Positions 1 through 9,134 are shown, counted from the stretch's first letter. The stretch is DNA of 64,000 nucleotides from Flavobacterium sp. ov086 (GCF_900187965.1 NZ_FZNL01000002.1:124001-188000); one strand, 5' to 3'. Notes: a model not told the origin generated them from the letters alone. Program-made: numbers and translations.

Positions 1-1
1 T

Positions 2-1942
2 GAGATGTTAGGAAAGAAATTTGAAAACAAATCAATAATTGAGAGAGATCACAATATTATTATTGGTTCTAAAGAGTCGCTTGGTCCTGAAATTCAAAAA
101 GAAATCGGGAGTTTTGATTCGATAAATAAAGAAGGTTTCATTATTAAATCAGTTTCCTTAAAAAACAAGAAGCAAATTATCATTACCGGAAAAAGTGATG
201 TTGGGGTTTTATACGGCGTTTACAGTTTTCTGAGATTAATGCAAACCAATAAATCGATCACAAATTTGAATATTATCGATTCACCAAAGACAAATATCAG
301 GATATTGAATCATTGGGATAATTTAGACAGAACTGTTGAGCGTGGTTATGCCGGTTTTTCGTTATGGAATTGGCAAAAATTACCAGATTTTATCGATCAG
401 CGATATATAGATTATGCCAGAGCAAATGCCTCAATCGGGATTAACGGAACAGTTTTGACCAACGTAAATGCAAATGCGTTGATCTTAACTCCTCAATATT
501 TAGAGAAGGTAGAAGCTTTAGCTCATGCATTTCGTCCTTATGGAATAAAAGTATATTTAACTGCCCGTTTTTCGGCACCTATTGAAATTGGCGGTTTAAA
601 AACAGCCGATCCAAAAGACACCCAAGTAGCCAATTGGTGGAAACAGAAAGCAAAAGAGATTTATAAAAGAATTCCGGATTTTGGAGGATTTCTGGTAAAA
701 GCAAATTCTGAAGGACAACCCGGACCTCAAAATTACGGTAGAGATCATGTCGACGGAGCTAATATGCTAGCCGATGCCGTAGCGCCTTTTGGAGGCGTGA
801 TTATGTGGAGAGCATTTGTATATTCTGAACATGATGTAAATGACAGGGCAAAACAGGCTTACGCCGAATTTCAGCCATATGACGGAAAATTTAAAGACAA
901 TGTGATTGTTCAGGTAAAAAATGGCGCAATAGATTTTCAGCCCAGAGAACCTTTTCATCCTTTATTTGGCGCAATGCCAAAAACGCCAATAATGATGGAA
1001 TTTCAAATCACGCAGGAATATTTAGGTTTTAGTACACACTTGGTTTTTCTGCCAAAACTATTTCAGGAAGTTTTAGAATCGGATACCTATCAAAAAGGAA
1101 AAGGTTCAACGGTTGCCAAAGTAATTGACGGATCTTTAAGCCCGCAGAAGCTTACCGGAATTGCAGGAGTTTCGAATATAGGCAATGATCTCAACTGGAC
1201 CGGACATCCTTTTGCACAGGCAAATTGGTATGGCTTTGGGAGATTAGCATGGGACCCTTATTTAAATTCGAAAGTAATTGCTGATGAATGGTTGCGATGT
1301 ACTTTTTCGAACAATGAAAACTTCATTAAACCGGTCAAGGAAATAATGATGAAGTCAAGAGAAGCGGTTGTAAATTACATGGCACCGCTTGGTTTGCATC
1401 ATATTATGGATACTGGGCATCATTATGGTCCGGGACCGTGGGTTTCTAATTTATCAAGACCAGAATGGAATCCAACTTATTATCACAAAGCTGATAAAAA
1501 CGGAATTGGTTTTGACAGATCAAAAACAGGAACAAATGCCACAAGTCAATATGCATCAGAAGTAGAGAAGGTTTTTGATAATCTCGAAACGTGCCCTGAA
1601 CAGGATTTATTATGGTTTCATCATGTTCCCTGGGATTACAAATTAAAAAATGGTCAGACACTTTGGAACGGTTTGGCTTTAAAATACCAAGAAGGTGTAA
1701 ATCAGGTTCAGGAAATGCAAAACACTTGGAATAAAACAGAAAAATATGTTGATAGCGAACGTTTTAAAGAAGTGCAAATGTTACTGGAAATTCAATATAA
1801 AGAAGCAAAATGGTGGCGAGATGCCTGTTTGCTATATTTTCAGCAATATTCGGGTAAAGAATTACCGGTTGGAGTAGAAAAACCAACACAAACTTTAGAG
1901 TATTTCAAATCATTAAAATTTCCGTTTGCACCTGGAAATTAA
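2..1942 (+). CDS. GH67 alpha-glucuronidase (5' end outside window)
   Basis: Retaining-fold family 67 enzymes remove (4-O-methyl-)D-glucuronic acid from the non-reducing end of short xylo-oligosaccharides. The reading frame is open to the window edge. The first ATG (position 5) gives 645 residues, shorter than the roughly 700 usual for the family, so the true start and any signal peptide lie upstream and cellular location cannot be judged. Numbered from that ATG, candidate catalytic residues are E236 (in KANSEGQPGP), D310 (in KNGAID) and E338 (in QITQEY). Their spacing of 74 and 28 matches the known acid/base residues of characterised GH67 enzymes (E292, D365, E393 in the Cellvibrio enzyme, from memory). 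An SDR dehydrogenase and UxuA follow within 20 bp, so released glucuronate would be catabolised by the same operon. Family call is very secure. Confidence 0.95.
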   Translation, partial: EMLGKKFENKSIIERDHNIIIGSKESLGPEIQKEIGSFDSINKEGFIIKSVSLKNKKQIIITGKSDVGVLYGVYSFLRLMQTNKSITNLNIIDSPKTNIRILNHWDNLDRTVERGYAGFSLWNWQKLPDFIDQRYIDYARANASIGINGTVLTNVNANALILTPQYLEKVEALAHAFRPYGIKVYLTARFSAPIEIGGLKTADPKDTQVANWWKQKAKEIYKRIPDFGGFLVKANSEGQPGPQNYGRDHVDGANMLADAVAPFGGVIMWRAFVYSEHDVNDRAKQAYAEFQPYDGKFKDNVIVQVKNGAIDFQPREPFHPLFGAMPKTPIMMEFQITQEYLGFSTHLVFLPKLFQEVLESDTYQKGKGSTVAKVIDGSLSPQKLTGIAGVSNIGNDLNWTGHPFAQANWYGFGRLAWDPYLNSKVIADEWLRCTFSNNENFIKPVKEIMMKSREAVVNYMAPLGLHHIMDTGHHYGPGPWVSNLSRPEWNPTYYHKADKNGIGFDRSKTGTNATSQYASEVEKVFDNLETCPEQDLLWFHHVPWDYKLKNGQTLWNGLALKYQEGVNQVQEMQNTWNKTEKYVDSERFKEVQMLLEIQYKEAKWWRDACLLYFQQYSGKELPVGVEKPTQTLEYFKSLKFPFAPGN

Positions 1943-1961
1943 TTATATAAAAGAAAGCAAT

Positions 1962-2699
1962 ATGAATACAAAAACCGCAATTGTAACCGGAGGAAATTCA
2001 GGTTTGGGTTTTGCAACAGCGAAGAAATTATGTGATAACGGAATCACAACATATATCATTGGAAGATCAAAAGAAAAAACAGAAGAAGCTTGTGCGGAAA
2101 TTGGTCCAAATGCAATTCCGGTTTTATTTGATTTGAATGATATTGCGGGAATTCCTGCGATGATTACAAGCATAACAAAAAATAATCCAATCGATATTTT
2201 GGTGAATAATGCTGGAATTAATTTAAAGAAAGAGTTTTTGGATGTAACCGATGAAGATTTTCTATCTATAATTCACACTAATTTATTAAGCGTTTTTGCT
2301 GTGAGTAAAGCTGTAGTAAAAAACATGAAAGAAAATAATGGAGGAAATATTGTCAACATTAGTTCAATGGCATCGCAATACGGAATCCCGAAGGTAATTG
2401 CTTATTCGGCAAGCAAAGGCGCAATCGAATCTATGACAAGAGCGATGGCGGTCGAATTGGCTCCGTTTGGTATTCGTGTTAATTGTGTGGCTCCGGGGTT
2501 TATCAAAACCAAAATGTCGGCAAAAGCTTTAGACAGTGATCCGGAACGAAAAAATAAAGTGTTGTCGAGAACTCCAATGGGAATTTTAGGAGAACCTTCG
2601 GATATTGCAGATGCAGTTTTTTATTTTGCGTCAAGCGAATCTAAATTTACAACCGGAACTATTTTGCCGGTCGATGGCGGAAATAGCATTGGCTTTTAA
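1962..2699 (+). CDS. SDR-family oxidoreductase, probable D-mannonate (fructuronate) oxidoreductase
   Basis: A 245-residue classical short-chain dehydrogenase/reductase. The Rossmann motif TGGNSGLG is at residues 9-16, NNAG follows near 82-85, and the catalytic set includes S135, Y148 and K152 (YSASK). The frame extends upstream to a TTG at 1926, but that would overlap the GH67 gene; the ATG at 1962 places the nucleotide-binding motif at the normal distance from the N-terminus. The product is cytoplasmic. Lying between an alpha-glucuronidase and mannonate dehydratase, it most likely reduces D-fructuronate to D-mannonate, as the SDR-type UxuB of Bacillus does. The specific substrate is inferred from context only. 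A 2-deoxy-gluconate or other sugar-acid dehydrogenase is the alternative. Confidence 0.85.
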   Translation: MNTKTAIVTGGNSGLGFATAKKLCDNGITTYIIGRSKEKTEEACAEIGPNAIPVLFDLNDIAGIPAMITSITKNNPIDILVNNAGINLKKEFLDVTDEDFLSIIHTNLLSVFAVSKAVVKNMKENNGGNIVNISSMASQYGIPKVIAYSASKGAIESMTRAMAVELAPFGIRVNCVAPGFIKTKMSAKALDSDPERKNKVLSRTPMGILGEPSDIADAVFYFASSESKFTTGTILPVDGGNSIGF

Positions 2700-2717
2700 T
2701 CAAAAAGAATACATATC

Positions 2718-3896
2718 ATGATAAAAATGCAACAAACCATGCGTTGGTTTGGTCCTCAGGATTCTGTAACATTAATAGATATTAAACAAGCCGGAGCAAC
2801 CGGAATTGTAACGGCTTTGCATCAAATTCCGGTTGGAGCTATTTGGACAATTGCCGATATTAAAGAAAGACAGGGAATCATTAAAAAGGCAGGTTTAGAA
2901 TGGACAGTTGTAGAGAGTTTACCGGTTCACGAAGAGATTAAAAGAGCAAGCGGAAACTATTTGCAATACATCGAAAATTATAAAATCAGTATAAAGAATC
3001 TTTCGGATTGTGGCATTAAAGTAATCACCTATAATTTTATGCCCATTTTAGACTGGGTTCGAACAGATCATGATTTTGTAAATGAAGATGGAAGTAAAGC
3101 TTTATTATACAATCAGGAAGCGTTTACTTACTTTGATGTTTATCTTTTAAAAAGACCAAATGCTGAAAACGATTATTCGGAAACAGAAAAAGAAAATGCA
3201 TTGAAATTTGGTAATAAACTTTCTGAAGACGAAAAAGAACTGCTTTTTAAAAATGTACTATTGGGACTTCCGGGAAGTAAAATCAATTTTACGACAGAAC
3301 AAATTCTTTTGTTATTAGATAATTATGCTGACATAAATAATGAAAAACTAAGAGAAAACCTGATTTACTTTTTATCCCAAGTTGCTCCAGTTGCGCAGGA
3401 ATTAGGTTCGAAATTAGCTATTCATCCTGACGATCCTCCATTTTCGGTTTTGGGATTACCAAGAATTGTTTCTACGGAAAATGATATTAAAGCAATTTTT
3501 GAAGCAGTTCCTTTACACTCAAATGGATTGTGTTATTGTACCGGTTCTTTAGGCGCAAATCCTGAAAATAATCTGGAAAAAATTATAGATAATCATGGAG
3601 ACCGAATTCACTTTTTGCATCTTCGAAATACTTTCCGCGAAAGCGAAACTGTTTTCAGGGAATCGGAACATTTAAAAGGTGATGCCAAAATGGAAGTTAT
3701 TGTAGAAAAACTGCTTCTTTTAATGAACAAAATAAAAGTGAGTTTGCCCATGCGTCCCGATCATGGTTTTTTGCATGCTGTTGATGAAACAAAAGAAACT
3801 TATCCCGGTTATTCTCTGGTAGGAAGATTAAAAGGATTAGCCGAATTAAGAGGTCTCGAAATGGGTATAGCTTATAAACTGAAAGAATTGAGGTAA
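2718..3896 (+). CDS. uxuA: Mannonate dehydratase UxuA
   Basis: Converts D-mannonate to 2-keto-3-deoxy-D-gluconate in the glucuronate branch of the Ashwell pathway. The 392-residue protein has the UxuA hallmarks: N-terminal MRWFGPQDSV, GATGIVTALH, a YNFMPILDW segment, an IHPDDPP metal-binding region, CYCTGSLGA, and a C-terminal RPDHG. It has no signal peptide and is cytoplasmic. It starts 18 bp after the SDR gene and is the last gene of the GH67-SDR-UxuA unit; the following 339 bp hold repeats. Starts at 2718 (MIKMQQ) or at the internal ATG four codons later are both possible. Glucuronate isomerase, KDG kinase and aldolase are not in the window and must lie elsewhere. Confidence 0.95.
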   Translation: MIKMQQTMRWFGPQDSVTLIDIKQAGATGIVTALHQIPVGAIWTIADIKERQGIIKKAGLEWTVVESLPVHEEIKRASGNYLQYIENYKISIKNLSDCGIKVITYNFMPILDWVRTDHDFVNEDGSKALLYNQEAFTYFDVYLLKRPNAENDYSETEKENALKFGNKLSEDEKELLFKNVLLGLPGSKINFTTEQILLLLDNYADINNEKLRENLIYFLSQVAPVAQELGSKLAIHPDDPPFSVLGLPRIVSTENDIKAIFEAVPLHSNGLCYCTGSLGANPENNLEKIIDNHGDRIHFLHLRNTFRESETVFRESEHLKGDAKMEVIVEKLLLLMNKIKVSLPMRPDHGFLHAVDETKETYPGYSLVGRLKGLAELRGLEMGIAYKLKELR

Positions 3897-4235
3897 ATCT
3901 CTATAAATAAAATTAATCTCGCAAAGGCGCTAAGACGCAAAGTTTAAACATAATATTGTCATTTCGACGGAGGAGAAATCTCCGCGAGTAACTCCGTAAT
4001 GAAAACCCAATCTTTGTCGAGCTTCTTACGAAGATTTCTCCTCCGTCGAAATGACAAAATCTTTGCGATTTTGCGTCTATAAACGTGTTATATTGGCTAT
4101 AAATATTGCGTTCCTCTGGAGCTTTTAATAATAAAATTATAAAAAAATAAAATTTATTTGGAAATCAACACAGAATCTATGTGTTAAGAAAATAATTGCA
4201 CAAAATATATTAACTACTAATCTAAACCACTAAAA
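3897..4235. repeat. Intergenic repeat: perfect 23-bp inverted repeat with outer degenerate arms
   Basis: Left arm 3958-3980 (GTCATTTCGACGGAGG...) is an exact reverse complement of 4033-4055, with 52 bp between them. Outside these, 3920-3944 (cgcaaaggcgctaagacgca) and 4056-4079 (ctttgcgattttgcgtct) form a second, imperfect inverted pair. This nested fold-back resembles interspersed palindromic repeats common in flavobacterial genomes. It may act as a transcription end or mRNA stabiliser after uxuA. No gene is visible in this gap. Confidence 0.7.
4167..4185. promoter_or_regulatory. Dyad symmetry upstream of GH10 gene
   Basis: AACACA and TGTGTT arms separated by 7 bp, about 50 bp before the xylanase start. 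It partly resembles the ACACA/TGTGT dyad at 5387-5403 but lacks the central ACCG. A possible operator, seen only by eye. Confidence 0.25.
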
Positions 4236-5348
4236 ATGAAATTAATTAATCACCATCTATTGCTCCTGTCTGTCATAATTTTAAGCAGCTGTAATGCAAA
4301 AAAAGAAGTAAAATCGATTTCCTTAAAAGACAGCTATAAAAATGATTTCTATATAGGAACGGCTTTGAGTAAAGATCAGATTGAAGAAAAAAATGCCAAA
4401 GAAGATTCTTTGATTAAAAAGGAGTTTAATGCGATAACGGCAGAAAACATTATGAAATCGATGTTTATACATCCTGCAAAAGACAAATACGATTTTACAT
4501 TATCGGATAAGTTTGTAGCCTACGGCGAGAAGAATAAAATGTTTATTCACGGTCACACCTTGATCTGGCACAGTCAATTGGCACCTTGGATGGGAAAAAT
4601 TAAAGATAGTACCGAAATGAAAGCTTTTATGAAAGATCATATCACCACAATTGTATCTAAATACAAAGGCAGAGTTGATTCCTGGGATGTGGTTAATGAG
4701 GCTTTAAATGAAGACGGAACTTTAAGAAAATCGATTTTTTTAAATACACTTGGAGAAAAATACCTTGTTGATGCTTTCAAATTAGCCGCTGCCGCAGATC
4801 CAAAAGTTGATTTATATTACAATGATTATAATAATGAAGAGCCGGCAAAAAGAGAAGGAAATATTAATTTGATCAAAAAGATTAAAGCAGGCGGAGGAAA
4901 AATTGACGGAGTAGGTATTCAGGCACATTGGAAATTGAATTATCCATCATTAGATGAAATTGAGAAAAGTATTTTGGCTTATTCTGCGCTTGGTGTTAAA
5001 GTTGCATTCACGGAACTTGATATTTCGGTATTGCCAAATCCAAAAGATTTAAATGGCGCTGATGTTAATCAGAATTTTGAAGGGGATACTAAAATGAACC
5101 CTTATCCTAAAACACTTCCGGATTCTGTGCAGGTTAAACTAGCGGAACGTTATGCTTCAATCTTTAAATTATTTTTAAAACACAAAGACAAAATTAGCCG
5201 TGTAACATTTTGGGGAGTTCATGATGGACAATCATGGTTAAACGACTGGCCTATAAAAGGGCGAACAAATTATCCGTTATTGTTCGATAAAGACCTGAAA
5301 CCCAAGAAAGCGTACTACGACGTAATAAAGCAGAATGATATAAAATAA
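4236..5348 (+). CDS. GH10 endo-1,4-beta-xylanase, lipoprotein
   Basis: Cleaves internal beta-1,4 bonds of xylan. The 370-residue protein has a lipoprotein signal (LLLLSVIILSSC, lipid-modified Cys19), so it is membrane-anchored, likely on the outer membrane or facing the periplasm. GH10 motifs are complete: NAITAENIMK (65-74), HGHTLIWHSQ, WDVVNEAL with acid/base E155, and FTELDIS with nucleophile E260. Length fits a single catalytic domain without a binding module. It stands alone between a repeat-filled gap and a 224-bp gap carrying two operator-like palindromes; a dyad lies about 50 bp upstream of its start. It is the only endo-acting backbone enzyme recognised in the window, so the long polymer may be opened mainly by it or by enzymes coded elsewhere. 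Confidence 0.97.
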   Translation: MKLINHHLLLLSVIILSSCNAKKEVKSISLKDSYKNDFYIGTALSKDQIEEKNAKEDSLIKKEFNAITAENIMKSMFIHPAKDKYDFTLSDKFVAYGEKNKMFIHGHTLIWHSQLAPWMGKIKDSTEMKAFMKDHITTIVSKYKGRVDSWDVVNEALNEDGTLRKSIFLNTLGEKYLVDAFKLAAAADPKVDLYYNDYNNEEPAKREGNINLIKKIKAGGGKIDGVGIQAHWKLNYPSLDEIEKSILAYSALGVKVAFTELDISVLPNPKDLNGADVNQNFEGDTKMNPYPKTLPDSVQVKLAERYASIFKLFLKHKDKISRVTFWGVHDGQSWLNDWPIKGRTNYPLLFDKDLKPKKAYYDVIKQNDIK

Positions 5349-5388
5349 TAAAAAATGATGCTTAAAAACGTTTTTTATTAATAAATAC

Positions 5389-5400
5389 ACAACCGAATGT
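5389..5400. promoter_or_regulatory. Operator-like palindrome, variant copy (ACAACCGAATGT)
   Basis: One base differs from the ACAACCGATTGT 12-mer found at four other intergenic positions. Flanking bases extend the symmetry (ACACA at 5387-5391, TGTGT at 5398-5402). It lies 81 bp (start to start) from the exact copy at 5470, a spacing that would allow DNA looping by a LacI-type protein. Confidence 0.55.
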
Positions 5401-5469
5401 GTTAATTGATTATATTCATTTAATAGTTTATAACGCAGTTGTTTATTCTGATTTTTTGTATAATTTTAC

Positions 5470-5481
5470 ACAACCGATTGT
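5470..5481. promoter_or_regulatory. Operator-like palindrome ACAACCGATTGT
   Basis: Exact copy of the recurrent 12-mer with a central CG, as in LacI-family operators. It sits 92 bp before the symporter start and would control the symporter-GH43-Nudix regulator unit. Confidence 0.65.
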
Positions 5482-5572
5482 TTAAGCAAATATTCGATTT
5501 TTTAATACTAATTATCTATTCCGAATTTAGAAAAACAAAATCTAATTTCAAGCCAAAATAACCACATAAATA

Positions 5573-7006
5573 ATGAATTACATTTCACAAAAATTATCCA
5601 TTAAAGAAAAAATTGGCTATAGTTTAGGAGACCTTGCTGCAAATTTAGTTTTCCAGACTTTGATGACCTATCTGGCTTATTTCTATACTGATATTTATGG
5701 ATTGTCTCCCACGCATTCTTCTATTATTATGCTCGTTGTAGGACTAATTGCAGCTTTCATTTTTAATCCTATTATTGGTATACTGGCAGACCGGACCATT
5801 ACAAAATGGGGAAAATTCAGACCATGGATATTAATAACAGCCATACCACTAGGTGTTATTGCATTACTGGCTTTTACAACACCAAATTTCTCTTATCAGG
5901 GAAAAGTAATTTATGCCGTTGTAACCTATACTTTATTACTGCTTTTTTATGCCAGTAACAATTTACCCTATTCGGCTTTAAGCGGAGTAATTACGGGCGA
6001 TATGAAAGAAAGAAACAGTTTGTCTTCTTATCGTTTTGTAGCGGTAATGTTTGCCCAATTTTTTGTTCAGGTTTTCATGCTCGGAATTATCAAAAGTGCC
6101 GGAAACGGAGACAAGGCAATTGGTATCGAAAAAGTAATGACCGTTTTAGCAATCATTGGTACAATTATGCTGCTCATCACATTTTTAACAACAAAAGAAC
6201 GTATTATTCCAAAACCGGAGCAAAAATCCAGTGTTCGTGAAGACCTGAGTGATTTAATGAAAAACAAGCCTTGGGTAATCATGCTAAGTCTTACAACATT
6301 AGTATTTATCACTCTCGCAATGAAAGGAGGATCTTATGTGTACTATTTTGAAAATTATGTAGATAAAAAACAGTTGGCACTTTTTATACAGCCAATCTTA
6401 GAAGTGCTGTCGAAAATAGGATTAAATCATTTTGGAAACGATCCCGTTTCTGCAGGTTTTGGATTGTTTAATGCAGGCGGAATTATCTTTATGATTGTCG
6501 GAATTACTTTGTCTAAAAACCTGGCTGATAAATATGGCAAGAGAAATATATTCGGTTTGTTTTTATTCATTTCGACCTTATTTATTCTCGCCTTTTATTT
6601 CTTTTCGCCAAGAGCCATTGGCTTTATCTTTTTCTCTCAGATTTTACACGGATTTTTCTACGGAATCACAATTCCGCTTCTGTGGGCAATGATTGCAGAT
6701 GTTGCTGATTATTCAGAATGGCTGAATAATCGTCGCGCTACAGCCATTATTTTTTCGGCTATGATGGTAGGTTTAAAAGCGGGTTTAAGTATTGGCGGTT
6801 CATTGACAACCTTGTTTTTAGGATATTTTCACTATGTGCCAAATTCTCTAATCCAAACAGATTTTGCTATAAACGGAATCAAATTATTGGTCAGTGTTTT
6901 TCCTGCAATACCTTTTTTAACTGGTGTTGCCCTGTTATTTTTCTATAAAATTGATAAAAAAACAGAAGTACAAATAGAGGCCGATTTAAAAGAAAGAAGA
7001 ACTTAA
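5573..7006 (+). CDS. GPH-family sugar:cation symporter (MFS), xyloside transporter candidate
   Basis: A 477-residue inner-membrane protein with about 12 hydrophobic segments and family motifs: LSIKEKIGYSLGDLAANLVF at the N-terminus, LADRTITKWGKFRPWI in the first cytoplasmic loop, GDMKERNSLSSYR, and IADVADYSEWLNNRRAT in the second half. This is the glycoside-pentoside-hexuronide family (XylP, XynB, MelB), which import sugars with H+ or Na+. It precedes a signal-less GH43 by 28 bp, so its likely cargo is xylose or short (arabino)xylo-oligosaccharides that are cleaved in the cytoplasm. Two operator-like palindromes lie in the 224 bp upstream. A clear paralogue is encoded on the opposite strand at 47226-48728. 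Confidence 0.93.
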   Translation: MNYISQKLSIKEKIGYSLGDLAANLVFQTLMTYLAYFYTDIYGLSPTHSSIIMLVVGLIAAFIFNPIIGILADRTITKWGKFRPWILITAIPLGVIALLAFTTPNFSYQGKVIYAVVTYTLLLLFYASNNLPYSALSGVITGDMKERNSLSSYRFVAVMFAQFFVQVFMLGIIKSAGNGDKAIGIEKVMTVLAIIGTIMLLITFLTTKERIIPKPEQKSSVREDLSDLMKNKPWVIMLSLTTLVFITLAMKGGSYVYYFENYVDKKQLALFIQPILEVLSKIGLNHFGNDPVSAGFGLFNAGGIIFMIVGITLSKNLADKYGKRNIFGLFLFISTLFILAFYFFSPRAIGFIFFSQILHGFFYGITIPLLWAMIADVADYSEWLNNRRATAIIFSAMMVGLKAGLSIGGSLTTLFLGYFHYVPNSLIQTDFAINGIKLLVSVFPAIPFLTGVALLFFYKIDKKTEVQIEADLKERRT

Positions 7007-7034
7007 TTATTTTATATAAAACAAAAAAAAGACT

Positions 7035-8069
7035 ATGCCTGAAGATAGTATTGAAGAAATTAATTTCGAGCAAATTAATAAAGAAGCCATTTCACAACCC
7101 TTAGTATCCCATATTTATACAGCAGATCCATCTGCACATGTATTTAATGGTAAAATTTATATTTACCCATCACACGACATCGATGCCGGTATTCCTTTTA
7201 ATGATAATGGAGATCATTTTGGTATGGAAGATTATCATGTGTTTTCAATGGAAAATATCAATTCAGAAACTTTGGACAATGGTGTGGCATTGCATGTAAA
7301 CGATGTGCCGTGGGCAGAAAAACAAATGTGGGCACCTGACGCAGCTTGTAAAAACGGAAAATATTATTTGTATTTTCCTGCGAAACGTGCTGACGGAATT
7401 TTCCAGATTGGTGTCGCAAGCAGCGATTCACCTATTGGCCCTTTTTTACCGGAGTCTGAGCCTATTAAAGGAAGTTATAGTATTGATCCTGCTGTTTTTG
7501 AGGACGATAACGGAGAGCATTATATTTATTTTGGAGGTATTTGGGGAGGACAACTTCAAAAATACAGAAACAATAAGTATGATAAGAATTATGAAGAACC
7601 AACGGATAATGAGCCTGCTTTAGGCCCAATAGTAGCGTTATTAACGCAGGATATGTTGGAATTTGCCGAAGAACCAAAAGAAATTAAAATTTTGGATGAA
7701 AATGGTGAAGTATTATTGGCTGGCAATAATGACAAACGTTTTTTTGAGGCTTCGTGGGTACATAAGTATAACGGTAAATATTATTTTTCATATTCTACGG
7801 GCGACACTCATTTTATCTGTTACGCAACAGGAGATAGTCCGTATGGGCCGTTTACTTATCAGGGCAGAATCTTAAATCCTGTTGTAGGCTGGACCTCGCA
7901 TCATTCTATTTGTAAAGTGGATAATGAATGGTATTTATTTTATCATGATTCGAGTTTGTCAAAAGGAATAACTCATTTAAGGAGTATGAAAGTAACCAAA
8001 ATCGATTATTGCGAGGATGGAAAAATTGTTACCATAGATCCCTATGGAATACGAAGAGCAATAGACTAA
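7035..8069 (+). CDS. GH43 cytoplasmic beta-xylosidase/alpha-L-arabinofuranosidase
   Basis: A 344-residue single-domain five-bladed propeller enzyme. The GH43 triad is visible: D31 (YTADPSAH), D151 (YSIDPAVF) and E238 (FFEASWV). The N-terminus (MPEDSIEEIN) has no signal peptide, unlike the other three GH43 proteins in the window, so it should act on oligosaccharides brought in by the symporter encoded 28 bp upstream. The compact form and neighbours resemble the intracellular GH43 subfamily 1 group, which holds xylosidases and arabinofuranosidases; the exact bond cannot be decided by reading. It is followed 45 bp later by the Nudix-type regulator in what looks like one operon. Confidence 0.93.
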   Translation: MPEDSIEEINFEQINKEAISQPLVSHIYTADPSAHVFNGKIYIYPSHDIDAGIPFNDNGDHFGMEDYHVFSMENINSETLDNGVALHVNDVPWAEKQMWAPDAACKNGKYYLYFPAKRADGIFQIGVASSDSPIGPFLPESEPIKGSYSIDPAVFEDDNGEHYIYFGGIWGGQLQKYRNNKYDKNYEEPTDNEPALGPIVALLTQDMLEFAEEPKEIKILDENGEVLLAGNNDKRFFEASWVHKYNGKYYFSYSTGDTHFICYATGDSPYGPFTYQGRILNPVVGWTSHHSICKVDNEWYLFYHDSSLSKGITHLRSMKVTKIDYCEDGKIVTIDPYGIRRAID

Positions 8070-8114
8070 GGTCTTTGTCAATTGAAAACAATAATAGTTT
8101 AAAATTTATTTTCT

Positions 8115-8822
8115 ATGGAAAAGGGAGATGAAAGAGCTAAAAAAATCACTAAACAATATAGTACTAAAAAAATCGAAATTGATTGCGTAATATTTAATTT
8201 TGATCATAACAGTCTTGAGGTTTTATTAGTAAAGCAGGAAGATAATGAAGGAGTTGTAACTTGGGGACTGACCAGTGATTACATAAAAAAAGGGGAAACA
8301 ATATTGAGTACAGCTCATAATATTTTGAAGAATTATACAGGCGGTGATCATTTTTTCTTAGAGCAGTTAAAAGCGTTTAGTTATAAGCCATCACCTTCAT
8401 TACAAGAAGATATTTCGATTGCCTATTATGCCTTGGTAAAACAGGATAATCAGATCAAGGATTCCTATAATTCTGATGTCAAGTGGATTGGTATTAATGA
8501 AATTATCGGTTTAAACGACAAGCATAAAATAATATTAGATTTTAGTTTAAAAGAATTGCGGGCAAGTATTTGCAAAAGCGCCATAGGATTTAATTTACTG
8601 CCGGAGAAATTTACGTTACTACAGGTCATAAATCTTTATGAAGAGATTTTGGGAATCGAAATAAATAAATCAAATTTTAGAAGAAAGCTTTTGCAGACAG
8701 GAATCGTACATGATTCAAACGAAAAAGAAGAAGATGTTTCGCACAGAGCGGCAAGGTTTTACAGTCTGAATTTGCAGAATCATGAATTATTATCGTACAA
8801 TGAATTCAATTTTAATTTTTAA
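8115..8822 (+). CDS. Nudix-domain transcriptional regulator (AraR/XylR-like, NrtR type)
   Basis: A 235-residue protein with an N-terminal Nudix-like fold (about 20-145: IDCVIFNF, LEVLLVKQ, WGLTSDYIKKGE) and a C-terminal winged-helix region (about 155-235: EKFTLLQVINLYEEILG, then NFRRKLLQTG). The Nudix box is broken: after KKGE the usual REUxEExG stretch reads HNILKNYTGG, without the metal-binding glutamates. Hydrolase activity is therefore unlikely, and the domain probably senses a ligand, as in the Bacteroides regulator of arabinose use (BT0354). Lying between the transport/GH43 unit and the xylB-xylA operon, it probably senses xylose, arabinose or a phosphorylated derivative. Its binding site is unknown; it could be the palindrome found in this window. 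Confidence 0.88.
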   Translation: MEKGDERAKKITKQYSTKKIEIDCVIFNFDHNSLEVLLVKQEDNEGVVTWGLTSDYIKKGETILSTAHNILKNYTGGDHFFLEQLKAFSYKPSPSLQEDISIAYYALVKQDNQIKDSYNSDVKWIGINEIIGLNDKHKIILDFSLKELRASICKSAIGFNLLPEKFTLLQVINLYEEILGIEINKSNFRRKLLQTGIVHDSNEKEEDVSHRAARFYSLNLQNHELLSYNEFNFNF

Positions 8823-9134
8823 AGTATTGTTTATGATTGCGATATTCTTCTGTAAAAATAGTGTTTTGTTGGGTTTATAGTAACGATTGCGTGAGGGGAT
8901 AGAAGGTAATGTCATTAAGTTAAGAGAAAATTGAAAAAATGATTGATGAAATTTGATTAACGATTTTTGATTTCAGATGTCTGAAACAGTGTGGAATCGG
9001 CAATTTTAGTATGTACCCGCATTAAATCAAAAATCAGCAATCGTTAATCTTCAATCTAAAATCTATTACAGTTTCAATTGTATTATATGGTGTTATTTGC
9101 CCACAAATTTAATTTAAGAAAATCATTATAAGTT
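8823..9134. repeat. Intergenic region with solo element end and an imperfect inverted repeat
   Basis: At 8908-8924 stands AATGTCATTAAGTTAAG, the same end sequence as the MITE-like element at 59186-59407, here without a partner end. Further on, 8955-8973 (GATTAACGATTTTTGATTT) pairs with 9024-9049, whose reverse complement has a short insertion. The 9043-9066 stretch (aatctt/caatctaa/aatcta) recalls the heptamer repeat at 46943-47231. No gene is visible. The xylB promoter should lie near the end but no clear -7 box was found. Confidence 0.5.

Noticed and set aside
1926..1961. Upstream TTG start for the SDR gene
   Set aside because: It would overlap the GH67 coding end and push the Rossmann motif too far from the N-terminus; ATG 1962 fits better.
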